Positions 43,205 through 52,558 are shown, counted from the stretch's first letter. The stretch: DNA of 64,000 nt from Streptomyces sp. ISL-96 (GCF_018614035.1 NZ_JAGGPA010000025.1:1-64000), one strand, 5' to 3'. The notes: a model not told the origin generated them from the sequence alone. Translations and numbers: made by a program.

Positions 43205-44047
43205 ATGACGGTTACGGTCCATGCTCCGGAGATCGAATCCCGGCCGATCTGGTCGCACAGCTGCGTTTTGGATGACCTCGTCGCGCCGTACGCCATCGAT
43301 CCGGCGGTGGCGGAGATGCTGGACACAGAGTCCGGGTGGGCCCGGCGGTGGACGGCGAGGTGGAAGACCGCGCAGGCGGAGGTGATCTGCCCGGTCCAAG
43401 AGCTGGCCAGTGTCCCGGCCATTGCGTCGGTGCCAGTTCGCGGGTTCACCTGGCGGGCGGGACAGCGGCACCGTCCCGGACTGCAGTACCTGCTGGCCAC
43501 GGGTCGAATGCATGGCTTCGAGAGCCTGGCCGAGCGGAATCTGCTGCTTGCCCTGGACTTCGCCGGCGAGGTGGTGGAGGTGTTGTCGCAACCGTTCAAG
43601 CTGCGGTTCACCACTGCGGACGGCAGTGAGGACCACACGCCGGACTTCCTGGTGCTCTTGCCCGATACGGCTGTGCTGATCGATGTCCGACCCGGTCATT
43701 TGGTCAAGGACAAGGATCTGGTGAAGTTCGCCGCAACGGAGTGGGCGGCCGGTGCGGTGGGGTGGCGCTACCTAGTGGCGTCCGGCTGGCGCCGCCAGGT
43801 CCTGACCGGCCTTGATGCGCTGTCCGCACGGAGGCGCCCGATGTCCGACCGCCTCGGGCTTCAGGGAGAACTGCTGGGGCTGGTACGGGAGCGCCCTCGG
43901 CGGTTCGGAGAGCTGGCGGAGGAGACGTCGCTGCCTGCGGTGGCCCGCGTACATGCGGTTCACCTGCTCTGGCACCGCCGACTGGCGATGGACCTGACTC
44001 AGCCGCTGGACGATGTCACGTGGGTTTACCCGGTGGGGAGGGCCTGA
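43205..44047 (+). CDS. tnsA: TnsA-like transposon endonuclease
   Basis: A 280-residue protein of the TnsA family, which cuts the 5' strands at transposon ends. The nuclease core is at about residues 95-170: Glu in ESLAERNLLLAL, Asp in EDHTPDFLVLL, then AVLIDVRPGHLVKDKD, where classical TnsA has Glu-x-Lys. Here the position reads Asp-Val-Arg, so the usual catalytic lysine is replaced unless a nearby Lys acts instead. A C-terminal helical region would contact TnsC. The stop overlaps the tnsB start (TGATG). Confidence 0.75.
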   Translation: MTVTVHAPEIESRPIWSHSCVLDDLVAPYAIDPAVAEMLDTESGWARRWTARWKTAQAEVICPVQELASVPAIASVPVRGFTWRAGQRHRPGLQYLLATGRMHGFESLAERNLLLALDFAGEVVEVLSQPFKLRFTTADGSEDHTPDFLVLLPDTAVLIDVRPGHLVKDKDLVKFAATEWAAGAVGWRYLVASGWRRQVLTGLDALSARRRPMSDRLGLQGELLGLVRERPRRFGELAEETSLPAVARVHAVHLLWHRRLAMDLTQPLDDVTWVYPVGRA

Positions 44048-46095
44048 TGGCCGCTGCGCGGCAGCGGCCTCGGAATGAGGATCTTGAAGAGCACGACCTG
44101 ACGCGGGCCCGGATCCGGATGGCGCATCTGCTGGAGGTGGAGACGGGCTACCGCAGTGGCAGCCGGTCATGGGCCAGGCCCGGTGAGCCCAGGGTCGAGT
44201 ACGACCCGGAGCGGACCACGCTGACCGAGCGCCGACGCGCGAAGGTGGCCGAGCTGAAGGATCTGGACCGCCAGGAGGCCAAACAGCTGGGGCTGGAGTG
44301 GATCAGTGAGCGCACGCTGAAACGCATGGCCGCTCAGTACGACGAGAACGGGTTGATGGGGCTGGCGGACGGAAGGTGGACGCCACCCCTGCGAGGCCGC
44401 CGGGCGATCGGGGACGAAGTCGCCGAGGCGATCCGTGCTGTTCATGCCGAGTCGCTGCATCGCTCCAAGCTGAGCATGAAGACGAAGGAGAGGTTGATCC
44501 ACCAGTACGTGCGGGAGAAGTTCGAGACCGAGGGCAAGAGGGTGGAGGTGCCGCACTACACCACGCTGGCGAAGGTGTGGAAGGAGTGGTTCGGCGCCGC
44601 AGGGGCCCGGCAGCGATACATTCACTCCGCCGCGGCGGTGGAGACGGGGAAGGCGAAGGTGGTGATCGTCCGGCCGGGGCAGGTGGTCGCGCTGGACACC
44701 ACGCCGCTGCCGGTGAAGGTGCTCGACGATGTCTTCGGCGCCCCGATCTCCGTCCATCTCACCCTGGCCCTGGACACCTACTCGCATTCGCTGGTCGCGT
44801 TCCGTCTCACGCCGGTATCTGACTCGTCGGTGGAGGTGGCGATGCTGCTGCGGGATGTGCTGTTGCCGCTACCGATGCGCCCGGACTGGGGCGAGGAGAT
44901 GGAGTGGCCCTACCCCGGCGTCCCGGCCGCCTTGGTGGCCGAGTTCGCTGGGCACCGGGTGGCCGGCCTGCCGTTCTTCGCTCCGGAGACGGTGACCAGC
45001 GATCACGGCAGCGTTTACAAAAATCACCAGATCGTCCAGGTCGCGCGCACGTTGGGGATTGAGTTGTTGCCGGCCCGTGCGATGCGTCCGACTGACAAGG
45101 CTGCCTGCGAACGTGCTTTCGCCGGGATCCAGTCGCTGCTGCTGGAACTCCTGCTCGGGTTCCGCGGCGTCGATGTCGCTGACCGCGGAGTGGACCCGGA
45201 GGGGGACGCGGTCTGGACGCTGGCGGAGATGGAGCACCTGTTGGCAACCTGGGTTGTCGCAGTCTGGCAAAACCGGAGACTTGATCAGTATTCGCCTGCT
45301 TGGGACCCGGGCGGGCGACACAGTCCGAACACGCTCTTCGCCGCTGCGGCGGCCCGCGACGGGATCAGTCTGGAGATCCCTGAGTCGAGTCTGTACTACG
45401 AGCTTCTGCCCGCACACTTCGTGAAGATCGACCGCCGTCGCGGGGTGAAGATCGGCGGACTCTGGTACGGCGGCACCGACCCGGTTCTGGACCCTTATCG
45501 CGGCCAGCGCTCCGGCCGCAGCGGACGGCACGAGGGCAAGTGGGCTATCAGTCGCGATCCGAGGGACTGCCGCGAGGTCTATTTCGAGGACCCCGAGCAT
45601 CCGGGGCTTTGGCATGCCCTGAGTTGGAACGGCCTGCCGCCGGGAGACGACGTCCCGGCCTTCTCTGATACACGCGTACGCGAAGTGCTCGGCGAGGCGG
45701 CCCGCGCCGGCCTCAAGCCGCGCGACGATGGTGAACTGCTGCCCGTGCTGCTGAAGTTGGTGGCCGCACGCACGCCGGTTGCGGCATGGCCCACCCAGAT
45801 GACCGCCAAGCAGAAGAGCGAGCGGGCCCGTGAGCTGGCACGAGCCCGCGCTGCCGCGTCCGACCGGGCGCCGGTTCCGTTGAGCACTCTTCCTCCACCC
45901 GCCCCACCATCTGAGCTGGCCGCCACCACTCGGCGAGCCGTCACTGCAGACCGGCAGCGGCGCCGCGAGGCCGCTGTCTCGCAGCCGCCGACAGCGCCTC
46001 CTCTGCTGGGCGAGTCCCTGCGGGCCCGCAGCCTGTTCCTGCTGCCCGACGAGGACGTCGACCAGGCCGATGAGCCGGGATCGGGGACCACATGA
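44047..46095 (+). CDS. tnsB: TnsB-like DDE transposase
   Basis: A 682-residue Mu/TnsB-type transposase that joins the element's 3' ends to the target. The N-terminal part (about 50-180) holds helix-turn-helix DNA-binding modules (ISERTLKRMAAQYDENGL). The RNase-H-like core has the DDE triad at about Asp217 (VALDTTPLPV), Asp319 (TSDHGSVYKN) and Glu355 (KAACERAFAGIQ). A beta-barrel domain follows. The last 120 residues are Ala/Arg/Pro-rich and probably bind TnsC. GGGGAGG precedes the ATG at 44047. Confidence 0.92.
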   Translation: MAAARQRPRNEDLEEHDLTRARIRMAHLLEVETGYRSGSRSWARPGEPRVEYDPERTTLTERRRAKVAELKDLDRQEAKQLGLEWISERTLKRMAAQYDENGLMGLADGRWTPPLRGRRAIGDEVAEAIRAVHAESLHRSKLSMKTKERLIHQYVREKFETEGKRVEVPHYTTLAKVWKEWFGAAGARQRYIHSAAAVETGKAKVVIVRPGQVVALDTTPLPVKVLDDVFGAPISVHLTLALDTYSHSLVAFRLTPVSDSSVEVAMLLRDVLLPLPMRPDWGEEMEWPYPGVPAALVAEFAGHRVAGLPFFAPETVTSDHGSVYKNHQIVQVARTLGIELLPARAMRPTDKAACERAFAGIQSLLLELLLGFRGVDVADRGVDPEGDAVWTLAEMEHLLATWVVAVWQNRRLDQYSPAWDPGGRHSPNTLFAAAAARDGISLEIPESSLYYELLPAHFVKIDRRRGVKIGGLWYGGTDPVLDPYRGQRSGRSGRHEGKWAISRDPRDCREVYFEDPEHPGLWHALSWNGLPPGDDVPAFSDTRVREVLGEAARAGLKPRDDGELLPVLLKLVAARTPVAAWPTQMTAKQKSERARELARARAAASDRAPVPLSTLPPPAPPSELAATTRRAVTADRQRRREAAVSQPPTAPPLLGESLRARSLFLLPDEDVDQADEPGSGTT

Positions 46096-47366
46096 GTGCC
46101 CCGAGCGGCGGAGGATCTGTCCCTTTCGTCCTGCCGGGCCCTCCGCCGATGCGGGATACGGTTGACGGCTGGGAGCGCTGGCGCAGCACTCGCCACGACT
46201 TCGTGCCCGCACCTCGGCTGAGTCCGGCTGAATGGCGACTGCTGAGCCCGAGGAAGAAGACGCTGCACGATCTGCACCGCGCGGCTACGCACGCCAATCT
46301 CCCGCTGCTACAGACCCCGATGACCAAAGCCGTCACCAAGCTGCTGCACGGACGGGTCATGACCAATGCGCTCAAGCACAAGCCGACCACCCGGGCCGGA
46401 GTCATGGTCACGGGCGGGGGATACCAGGGCAAGACAGAGACGGGATGCGAGATCCTGGCGACGTTCGAGGACACCTGGCTGGAACTGCGGCGCCACCTCA
46501 ATCCAGATGCCGTCGCCGGGGCCCGCGACCTGCACATTCCTGTCGCCTACGTGCAAACCCCGGTGACGGCGAAGCCGAAGAGCCTTTGCAAGGCCATCCT
46601 GAACTTCTACGGCGCCCCGATCCACCCGCGCATGGATCTCCCCGAGCTGATCCGGCAGGTCGCCGCTTCCTTGCATGACCATGGAACGAGGGCGCTTCTA
46701 CTGGATGACATTTCGAGGCTCCGCCTCCATCGAGCCGATGATCAGGACACGCTCGACCTGATCCGGGCCTTCATGAGCATGCACGTCACCCTCGTCCTCA
46801 TCGGAGTGGACATCCCCGGCTCGGGCCTGCTCCGAGAGGGCCGGCACGATCCCCGCACAGGCCAGGTGATCTTTCCATCCTCCCGGCAGGCCAAAGTCCA
46901 CGGACTGGAGGCGACGCAGACCGAGCGGCGTTTCGACCTCGTTGAACTTGATCACTTCCGCTACGACACCGACGAACAGATCACCGCCTGGATTGACCAC
47001 CTCACCGGCGTCGAAGCCCAGCTCAGGCTGATGAACGCCCCCTCGGACATGCTTACCAGGGGACGTATGCCCGAGTATCTCTTCGAGCGCACCAACGGCG
47101 TGGTCGGCCTGCTGGAACGGTTGATCGAAGACGGCTGCCAGGAAGCCATCGATTCGAGTAAGGAGTGCTTGACCGAGAGCCTTCTCGAAGGCATCGCCAT
47201 CACCGTCGACGGGGACACCGCCCGCGATCCCGGAGCCGGAGAAGTCCCTGCTATCCCGTCGGTCAAGAGCAGATCTGCCGCCGACCCTCGCTCGGCCAAA
47301 CGTAAGCGCCCCAGGAACACCGTGCTCGACGACCACGGCCCGGCAGCCGCGGACACCGGAAGCTGA
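46092..47366 (+). CDS. tnsC: TnsC/TniB-like AAA+ ATPase
   Basis: A 424-residue ATPase that polymerises on target DNA and licenses the transposase. Walker A is VTGGGYQGKTETG at about residue 109, and Walker B is RALLLDDISRLR. A sensor region follows (VTLVLIGVDIPG). The C-terminal lid contains ITAWIDHLTGVE. The start overlaps the tnsB stop by four bases. The ATPase residues look intact, so the element may still be active. Confidence 0.9.
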   Translation: MSAPSGGGSVPFVLPGPPPMRDTVDGWERWRSTRHDFVPAPRLSPAEWRLLSPRKKTLHDLHRAATHANLPLLQTPMTKAVTKLLHGRVMTNALKHKPTTRAGVMVTGGGYQGKTETGCEILATFEDTWLELRRHLNPDAVAGARDLHIPVAYVQTPVTAKPKSLCKAILNFYGAPIHPRMDLPELIRQVAASLHDHGTRALLLDDISRLRLHRADDQDTLDLIRAFMSMHVTLVLIGVDIPGSGLLREGRHDPRTGQVIFPSSRQAKVHGLEATQTERRFDLVELDHFRYDTDEQITAWIDHLTGVEAQLRLMNAPSDMLTRGRMPEYLFERTNGVVGLLERLIEDGCQEAIDSSKECLTESLLEGIAITVDGDTARDPGAGEVPAIPSVKSRSAADPRSAKRKRPRNTVLDDHGPAAADTGS

Positions 47367-47374
47367 ATACGCCG

Positions 47375-49372
47375 GTGCCTCCCCTTCCCCGGAGCCTTGA
47401 TCCGTTGCCAGACGAGTCCCTGCCCGGTTACCTGTTGCGGCTGTCCTACCGGCTCGGTCTGACCCCCGCCGAGCTCGGGCGCACCTCTGGCCTGGTGTCC
47501 ACCAACGGCGGCCATCTCCCCCGTCGACTCGTCCTAGACCCGTACTTCGCAGGTCACCCGATCGTGAAGATCAACTGGTCACGACCGATCGCCGCTCAGT
47601 CCGGTCCGCAACGGCGATCGCAATGCCGGTCCGATCCGGTCGGGTTCGGACGCCGAAGAGCCGCTGCGGCGAACCTTTTCAGCGACCCGCGAAGTCCGGG
47701 CCTAGAGCTCCCCGGTCTGTCACTCAACGAGTTCACCCAAGCTACCCGGCTGTCGCGCGAGGAGGCCAGGTCCCTCACGCTGAGCACGTGGCGTCGCAAC
47801 TACCCGCCGATCCAACGCTGGTTGCCGCCGCTGCACGGCCAAGTCCCACAGATCGACAAATGGATCCTGGGCGGACTCGACCGTTACTGTCCCCAGTGCC
47901 TGGCTGGGGATGACAGCCCAATCCAGCGCGAATACGGCGGTCCCTGGAAGAAGGAATGGCACCTTGGAATCGTCTTCGCCTGTCCACAGCACGAGTGCTT
48001 CCTCCGTCACCACTGTCCGCAGGGCGGGCAGCCACCGGACTACGACCGAGCGTCCAGACTGATCCCCTTCGACGGCTTTCGCGGTCTCCACCCCACCGCA
48101 TGTCGCTATCCATTACCCCCTACCGCTCGAAGGCTCAGACGACCTCCTTGCCGGGCCCGGCTCGACCAGGCTCCACTCCCTGCCTTGCGCCCTGGCCCCC
48201 GGCTGCTGGCACTGCAACATCATCTTCTCAGCCTCCTCAAAACCCAGGACGTCAATCACGAAGTCCGCGAGTATTTCAGTGACCTGCATCTACTCACTGC
48301 GTTGATCACTATCTCGTGGCCCCATGGCAGTCGTCGAGTCGACTCCATATTCGCCGCGGTTGTCGGCATCGAGGCTGACGCCCGAAGGACCTTTGGCGGC
48401 ATCCGAGTCCACGACACTTCCCCTATAGACCCCATTGCCTGCGGTGCGGTCCTCGACGCTGCCCACTCCTTGCTACAGATCGACAGTCTTCGTGATGTCC
48501 TCGCTGAATTCTTCGATTCGGCCCTCACCGGCACCCCTGCTCGCGCGGGATGGGCCCAGATCTTCACCAAGTACGAAAAATCCTGCTCACAGCGTTTGCG
48601 CACTGCCGCAGCACCCCTCATCCGCACCTACTCCCCCTCTCCTGGGTGGGCCGCCCCACGTTCCACCCGCGCCGCCGGCTACCGGGCTGAAAACATTCCC
48701 GCCCACCTGGAACCGGACTGGTATGCCCGCCACTTCCAGAAACTCGACGGCCCAACCGACCACAAGATCCTCCGACGGATCGCAGCCGTCCAACTCGTCC
48801 AGTGGACCACTCAAGCGTCAATCCCCGAAGCCGCCCGCTACCTCGGCGTCGAAGCCGAGAAGGCGCTTTACACCGAAGACAACACTCACATCTGGTTGAA
48901 TTCCACCCACGAAGTGCAGGAGTTCCGTATCGCCCTAAGCGGCCTCGCCACAGAACTCAGCGACCGAGCCGACGGACTCATCGACTATCAGTACCGCCGC
49001 GAAGCCCTCCGCGACTGGTGCCTCGATCCCAGCACCTGGCAGGAGCTGACCGGTCGACTGGAGCCTCTGCGCGGCAAGCAACCCGCCCTCGACGATCGCA
49101 AGCGCCAGGACGCGTCCGTGTTCATCTGGGTCCACGTCACGCGTGGTGAGCACCTGTTCGCCCCTCACCCCATCGAAGCCGAGCAACCACTGGACATCCA
49201 GCAAGACTGGGCGCGACGCCGGAACACCACATGGTTCCAACTCACCCGCCCCGATCCGATGCATCACTACGCTGACCTGCGGAAAGCACTCACCGATTAC
49301 GCTCACCAGCTCGCCGCAGACATCGAAGCCGGAGCCGTTTCCACTCGGAAGGCCAGGACCGATGTGACGTGA
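47375..49372 (+). CDS. tniQ: TniQ/TnsD-like target-selection protein
   Basis: A 665-residue TniQ-family protein starting at GTG 47375. It opens with the family signature DPLPDESLPGYLLRLSYRLG. A zinc-binding unit follows: RYCPQCLAGDDSPIQREYGG, then FACPQHECFLRHHCPQGG. The long C-terminal half (about 300-665) is large enough to be a DNA-binding, TnsD-like target reader. The stretch at about residues 70-110 (47590-47710) is Arg-rich and unlike the family, perhaps a local divergence. As the only adaptor here, it probably directs insertion. Confidence 0.85.
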   Translation: MPPLPRSLDPLPDESLPGYLLRLSYRLGLTPAELGRTSGLVSTNGGHLPRRLVLDPYFAGHPIVKINWSRPIAAQSGPQRRSQCRSDPVGFGRRRAAAANLFSDPRSPGLELPGLSLNEFTQATRLSREEARSLTLSTWRRNYPPIQRWLPPLHGQVPQIDKWILGGLDRYCPQCLAGDDSPIQREYGGPWKKEWHLGIVFACPQHECFLRHHCPQGGQPPDYDRASRLIPFDGFRGLHPTACRYPLPPTARRLRRPPCRARLDQAPLPALRPGPRLLALQHHLLSLLKTQDVNHEVREYFSDLHLLTALITISWPHGSRRVDSIFAAVVGIEADARRTFGGIRVHDTSPIDPIACGAVLDAAHSLLQIDSLRDVLAEFFDSALTGTPARAGWAQIFTKYEKSCSQRLRTAAAPLIRTYSPSPGWAAPRSTRAAGYRAENIPAHLEPDWYARHFQKLDGPTDHKILRRIAAVQLVQWTTQASIPEAARYLGVEAEKALYTEDNTHIWLNSTHEVQEFRIALSGLATELSDRADGLIDYQYRREALRDWCLDPSTWQELTGRLEPLRGKQPALDDRKRQDASVFIWVHVTRGEHLFAPHPIEAEQPLDIQQDWARRRNTTWFQLTRPDPMHHYADLRKALTDYAHQLAADIEAGAVSTRKARTDVT

Positions 49373-49474
49373 CGAGGTAGTTGGAATCCGCGGACTATGG
49401 TGACCTGGCCGTCTCAGTCGTCCATGACATGCCGGTTGCAACTGAGACCAGGGTGCTTGGCACCGAACGGTCGC

Positions 49475-49952
49475 TTACCCATCCTCGTCCCCCGGCGGCC
49501 AGGGTGGCTGCTCTCCCCGACCTTCAGCGGCGCACAGCCGCACCCGGTGACGCTGAAGATCAACCTCAGCGACCTTGACCGTGATCAGCTCACCTTCGCC
49601 GACAACTTGGTCAGGCGTCTCAACCGGCTCACTGGTCAGTTCTGAGAGGTGAAGGAACCCTTCGATGTCCGAGGCAAGCTGCACGAACACACCGAAAGGA
49701 ATGATCTTGGTGATCGGCCCCGTGACGACTCGGCCGACGTGATCGGCAAGGCGAGTGAGTGGATCTTCCTGCAGAGACTTCAACGACAGCGTGACCTGCC
49801 CTGAGCGTGTCTCGGCCACGATCACCTCAGCGGTGATCCGCTGGCCCGCTTCGACGGCCTCGGAGGCATGACTGATCCGGGACCACGTCAGGTCCGGCAC
49901 ACGGATGAAGCCGGTGCACAGGCCGTCAGGCTCGCCATCGAGGTGGGTCGCG
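49475..49952 (-). pseudogene. S1 RNA-binding-domain protein, 5' truncated
   Basis: The frame contains the end of one S1 domain (HLDGEPDGLCTGFIRVPDLT, then EAGQRITAEVIV) and a full second S1 domain (GRVVTGPITKIIPFGVFVQL, then SDIEGFLHLSEL). It stays open upstream of the first possible start (GTG 49900) as far as about 49950, where similarity ends and a transposase remnant begins. Complete actinobacterial relatives are longer, so the 5' part has been lost. It lies head to head with tniQ. Confidence 0.65.
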
Positions 49953-50120
49953 CCTGGTAGAGGCGTTCGTGCCGGTGAGGCGACGGACCATGACGTGGGT
50001 CATCGCCCAGTAGACGCGAGAGGCGGACGAGGACGGATGGTGCTCGTAGTCGCGGACCATACGCCGGTGCAATATCAAGATCCCGTAGGTCTGCTCGACC
50101 CTCCACTCATGCCGCCGCCG
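49953..50120 (-). pseudogene. IS transposase C-terminal remnant
   Basis: About 55 codons reading RRRHEWRVEQTYGILILHRR, then MVRDYEHHPSSSASRVYWAM, then THVMVRRLTG. This is the usual C-terminal end of IS5-type transposases. The rest of the element is missing. It abuts the truncated S1 gene on one side and the end of the nucleotide-sugar dehydrogenase gene on the other, so an insertion and later deletion probably joined these loci. Confidence 0.6.
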
Positions 50121-50121
50121 G

Positions 50122-51405
50122 TTACAGGCGGTCGATCCGGTCTCCCCGGCAGCGGTTGCGGGCGTCGAAGACATACGTCGCATGGCGCTCCACCAGACCG
50201 TAGTCGAAGTCGTCGTGGTCGGTCAGGACTACGACCGCGTCCGTGGCCGCGATCTCCGCCTCGGTCAGGTCGACGCACAGCACCCCGGGCGGCAGCAACT
50301 GTGGATCGGCGTGCGGCTCCACGGCCCGGACCCGCGCGCCGCGCCCCATCAGCAGTTCGGCGACGGTGGCGGCGGGAGACTCCCGTACGTCCCCGGTGTT
50401 CTTCTTGTACGCGAGCCCCAACACCAGCACCCGTGCGTCGGCCAGCGGCCGTCCGAGTCCGGCCAGGCCGCCTTCGACGCGCCGCACCACGTACTCGGGC
50501 ATGTGCTCGTTGATCTCGTGGGCGAGGGAGACGAAGCGCACGTCATGCTGAAGCTTCTGCAGTACCTGCCAGGAGAGATACGAGGGATCCACCGGCAGGC
50601 AGTGACCGCCCACCCCGGGCCCCGGGGTGAAGGGCATGTAGCCGAAGGGCTTGGTGGCGGCCGCGTCCACCGCCTCCCAGATGTCGACACCAAGGGGCCG
50701 GGCGCACATCGCGAGTTCGTTGACGAGCGCGATGTTCACCTGCCGGAAGGTGTTCTCCAGCAGCTTGGTCAACTCGGCGGTGCGCGGGGAGGAGACCGGC
50801 ACGGTCCGGGCCACAATCCGGTCGTAGAACTCCGTGACGGCTTCGAGGGAGTCGTCGTCGATGCCGGAGACGACCTTGGGGGTGTTCTCCAGATGCCAAC
50901 GGGTGTTGCCCGGGTCGATACGTTCCGGGCTGTAACCGAGCCGGAATCCTTTGCCGGCCCGCAGCCCGCTGCCCGCCTCCAGGATCGGCAGGAGGATCTC
51001 CTCGGTGGTGCCGGGGTACGTCGTCGACTCCAGCACCACGACGGCGCCGGGACGCATCAGCGGGGCGATCGACCGGCCCGCGCTCTCGACGCACCGCAGG
51101 TCCGGGGTGCCGTCGCGCAGCGGGGTCGGCACGCTGATCACGCAGACGTCGAAGCCGGCCGCGTCCGCGTAATCGGTGGTGACGCTCAACTGTCCGGAGT
51201 CGAGCAGCGGTAGTAGTCGTTCGTCTGGGATGTCCTCGATATACGAGTCGGCGGCCTCCAGCCGTTTGACGCGCTGCTCGTCGCTGTCCAGGCCGGTTAC
51301 CTGGAAGCCCGCCTCCGCTGCGCGCACCGCCAACGGCAGTCCGACGTATCCCAACCCGACCACCAGGACGACGTTCTGTGGTGCCGAGGTCGCTGTTGAT
51401 CCCAT
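50122..51405 (-). CDS. Nucleotide-sugar dehydrogenase (UDP-hexose or UDP-HexNAc 6-dehydrogenase)
   Basis: A 427-residue enzyme that oxidises the C6 hydroxyl of a UDP-sugar to the uronic acid using NAD. The Rossmann motif is VVGLGYVGLPLAVRAAEAGF. The family segments are GYSPERIDPGN, KLLENTFRQVNIALVNELA and GPGVGGHCLPVDPSYL, with the catalytic Cys in GGHC. The last resembles WecC-type UDP-acylamino-sugar dehydrogenases more than UDP-glucose dehydrogenases, but the substrate is uncertain. It is divergent from the epimerase at 51545 and probably feeds the glycan cluster. Confidence 0.88.
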   Translation of the reverse strand: MGSTATSAPQNVVLVVGLGYVGLPLAVRAAEAGFQVTGLDSDEQRVKRLEAADSYIEDIPDERLLPLLDSGQLSVTTDYADAAGFDVCVISVPTPLRDGTPDLRCVESAGRSIAPLMRPGAVVVLESTTYPGTTEEILLPILEAGSGLRAGKGFRLGYSPERIDPGNTRWHLENTPKVVSGIDDDSLEAVTEFYDRIVARTVPVSSPRTAELTKLLENTFRQVNIALVNELAMCARPLGVDIWEAVDAAATKPFGYMPFTPGPGVGGHCLPVDPSYLSWQVLQKLQHDVRFVSLAHEINEHMPEYVVRRVEGGLAGLGRPLADARVLVLGLAYKKNTGDVRESPAATVAELLMGRGARVRAVEPHADPQLLPPGVLCVDLTEAEIAATDAVVVLTDHDDFDYGLVERHATYVFDARNRCRGDRIDRL

Positions 51406-51468
51406 GTGTGATGTCTCCGATGTCGATGCGCGATGTGAGCCGTGTTGTTCGCTCTATATTGGGATAAA

Positions 51469-51486
51469 ACAGGTAATTTTGCCTGT
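51469..51486. promoter_or_regulatory. Inverted repeat in an AT-rich divergent promoter region
   Basis: ACAGG and CCTGT flank TAATTTTG. The surrounding bases (TCTATATTGGGATAAAAC before it) form the most AT-rich stretch nearby, between the divergent dehydrogenase and epimerase genes. A regulator site or overlapping promoters are plausible; I cannot assign -35 and -10 boxes firmly. Confidence 0.3.
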
Positions 51487-51544
51487 GTCACATGCCGGAT
51501 GCCGCTTTGGCGTCACTCGGATACCGCAACCGGACAGGCGGCGT

Positions 51545-52534
51545 ATGAATCCCACGACGTATTTGGTCACTGGCGGTGCCGGCTTCATCGGCTCACATCT
51601 CACCGACGCCCTGCTCGCACAGGGCCATACAGTCGTCGTCCTCGACAACCTCACGACTGGCCGTGAGGAGAACCTGGACCATGCCCGACAGAATCCACGC
51701 TTCCGCTTCGTCCACGGCTCCGTGCTCGACCGGTTGCTCGTGGACGAACTGGTCCGGCAGTGCGACACGGTGGCCCATCTCGCCGCAGCCGTCGGCGTCC
51801 GGCTGATCGTGGAGCGGCCGCTGCAGTCCTTCACCACCAACATCTGCGGCACCGAGACGGTCATCGAGGCGGCTCACCGCTACCGCCGCAGGGTGCTCCT
51901 CGCCTCCACCTCGGAGATCTACGGGAAAAACTCCTCGGGACCGCTCGCCGAGAACTCCGAACGGATCCTGGGCAGTACGAGCGTGGCGCGCTGGTCGTAC
52001 TCCACCGCCAAGGCCGTCGACGAGATCCTCGCCTTCGCCTACCACCGCGAACTGAACCTGCCCACCATCGTGGTGCGGCTGTTCAATACGGTCGGACCGC
52101 GGCAGAGCCCTGCGTACGGGATGGTCGTGCCCCGGCTGGTACGCCAGGCCGTGCACGGGGAACCGCTCACCGTGCACGGCGACGGCAAGCAGCGGCGCTG
52201 CTTCGCGCACGTCGCCGACGTCGTCGACGCCCTGCTGCGGCTTCTCGCCCATCCGGACGCGGTCGGCAAGGTCTTCAACATCGGTACGAACGAAGAGACC
52301 ACCATTGCCGGGCTGGCCGCCCGTGTCATCGCACGCAGCGCCAGCGACTCCGAGATCCGGCTGGTCCCCTACCACCAGGCGTACGGCGAGGGTTTCGAGG
52401 ACATGGAGCGCCGACTGCCCGACACCGAGCGGATTCGTGCCCTCACCGGCTGGCGGCCGCAGCGCACCCTCGACGACATCCTCGACGCGACCATCGCCGA
52501 GGCGCGCGTCGAACGCGCAGCGGTGCCAGCCTGA
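51545..52534 (+). CDS. NAD-dependent nucleotide-sugar epimerase/dehydratase
   Basis: A 329-residue extended short-chain dehydrogenase. The NAD motif is VTGGAGFIGSHLTDALLAQG. The Ser-Tyr-Lys triad appears as LLASTSEIYG with WSYSTAKAVDE. FNTVGPRQSPAYGMVVPRLV and RRCFAHVADVVDALL are typical of UDP-glucose/glucuronate 4-epimerases and related decarboxylases. I chose the ATG at 51545, where the Rossmann fold begins, although no strong ribosome site is seen. It opens the plus-strand glycan operon. Confidence 0.88.
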   Translation: MNPTTYLVTGGAGFIGSHLTDALLAQGHTVVVLDNLTTGREENLDHARQNPRFRFVHGSVLDRLLVDELVRQCDTVAHLAAAVGVRLIVERPLQSFTTNICGTETVIEAAHRYRRRVLLASTSEIYGKNSSGPLAENSERILGSTSVARWSYSTAKAVDEILAFAYHRELNLPTIVVRLFNTVGPRQSPAYGMVVPRLVRQAVHGEPLTVHGDGKQRRCFAHVADVVDALLRLLAHPDAVGKVFNIGTNEETTIAGLAARVIARSASDSEIRLVPYHQAYGEGFEDMERRLPDTERIRALTGWRPQRTLDDILDATIAEARVERAAVPA

Positions 52535-52558
52535 CCCTGGTCTGAGAGGACCTTCACC

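Larger units (their letters stand above)
43030..49470. mobile_element. Tn7-like transposon (tnsA-tnsB-tnsC-tniQ)
   Basis: Four same-strand genes in the Tn7 order, each touching or nearly touching the next, form the complete transposition module: endonuclease, DDE transposase, AAA+ regulator and target-site adaptor. No extra target selector (TnsD- or TnsE-like), Cas gene or cargo gene was found between them. The borders are approximate: the left lies between the argC ARG box and repeats at 43068-43098, the right just past the tniQ stop, before the truncated S1 gene. I could not define terminal TGT/ACA ends or a target duplication by eye. Confidence 0.75.

Noticed and set aside
47560..47710. 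Possible compensating frameshifts inside tniQ
   Set aside because: The segment is Arg-rich and unlike the family, but the frame is continuous and both flanks match TniQ in the same frame, so I kept one intact gene.
43030..49470. CRISPR-associated transposon
   Set aside because: There are no Cas12k, Cascade or repeat-spacer sequences near the tns genes within the window.
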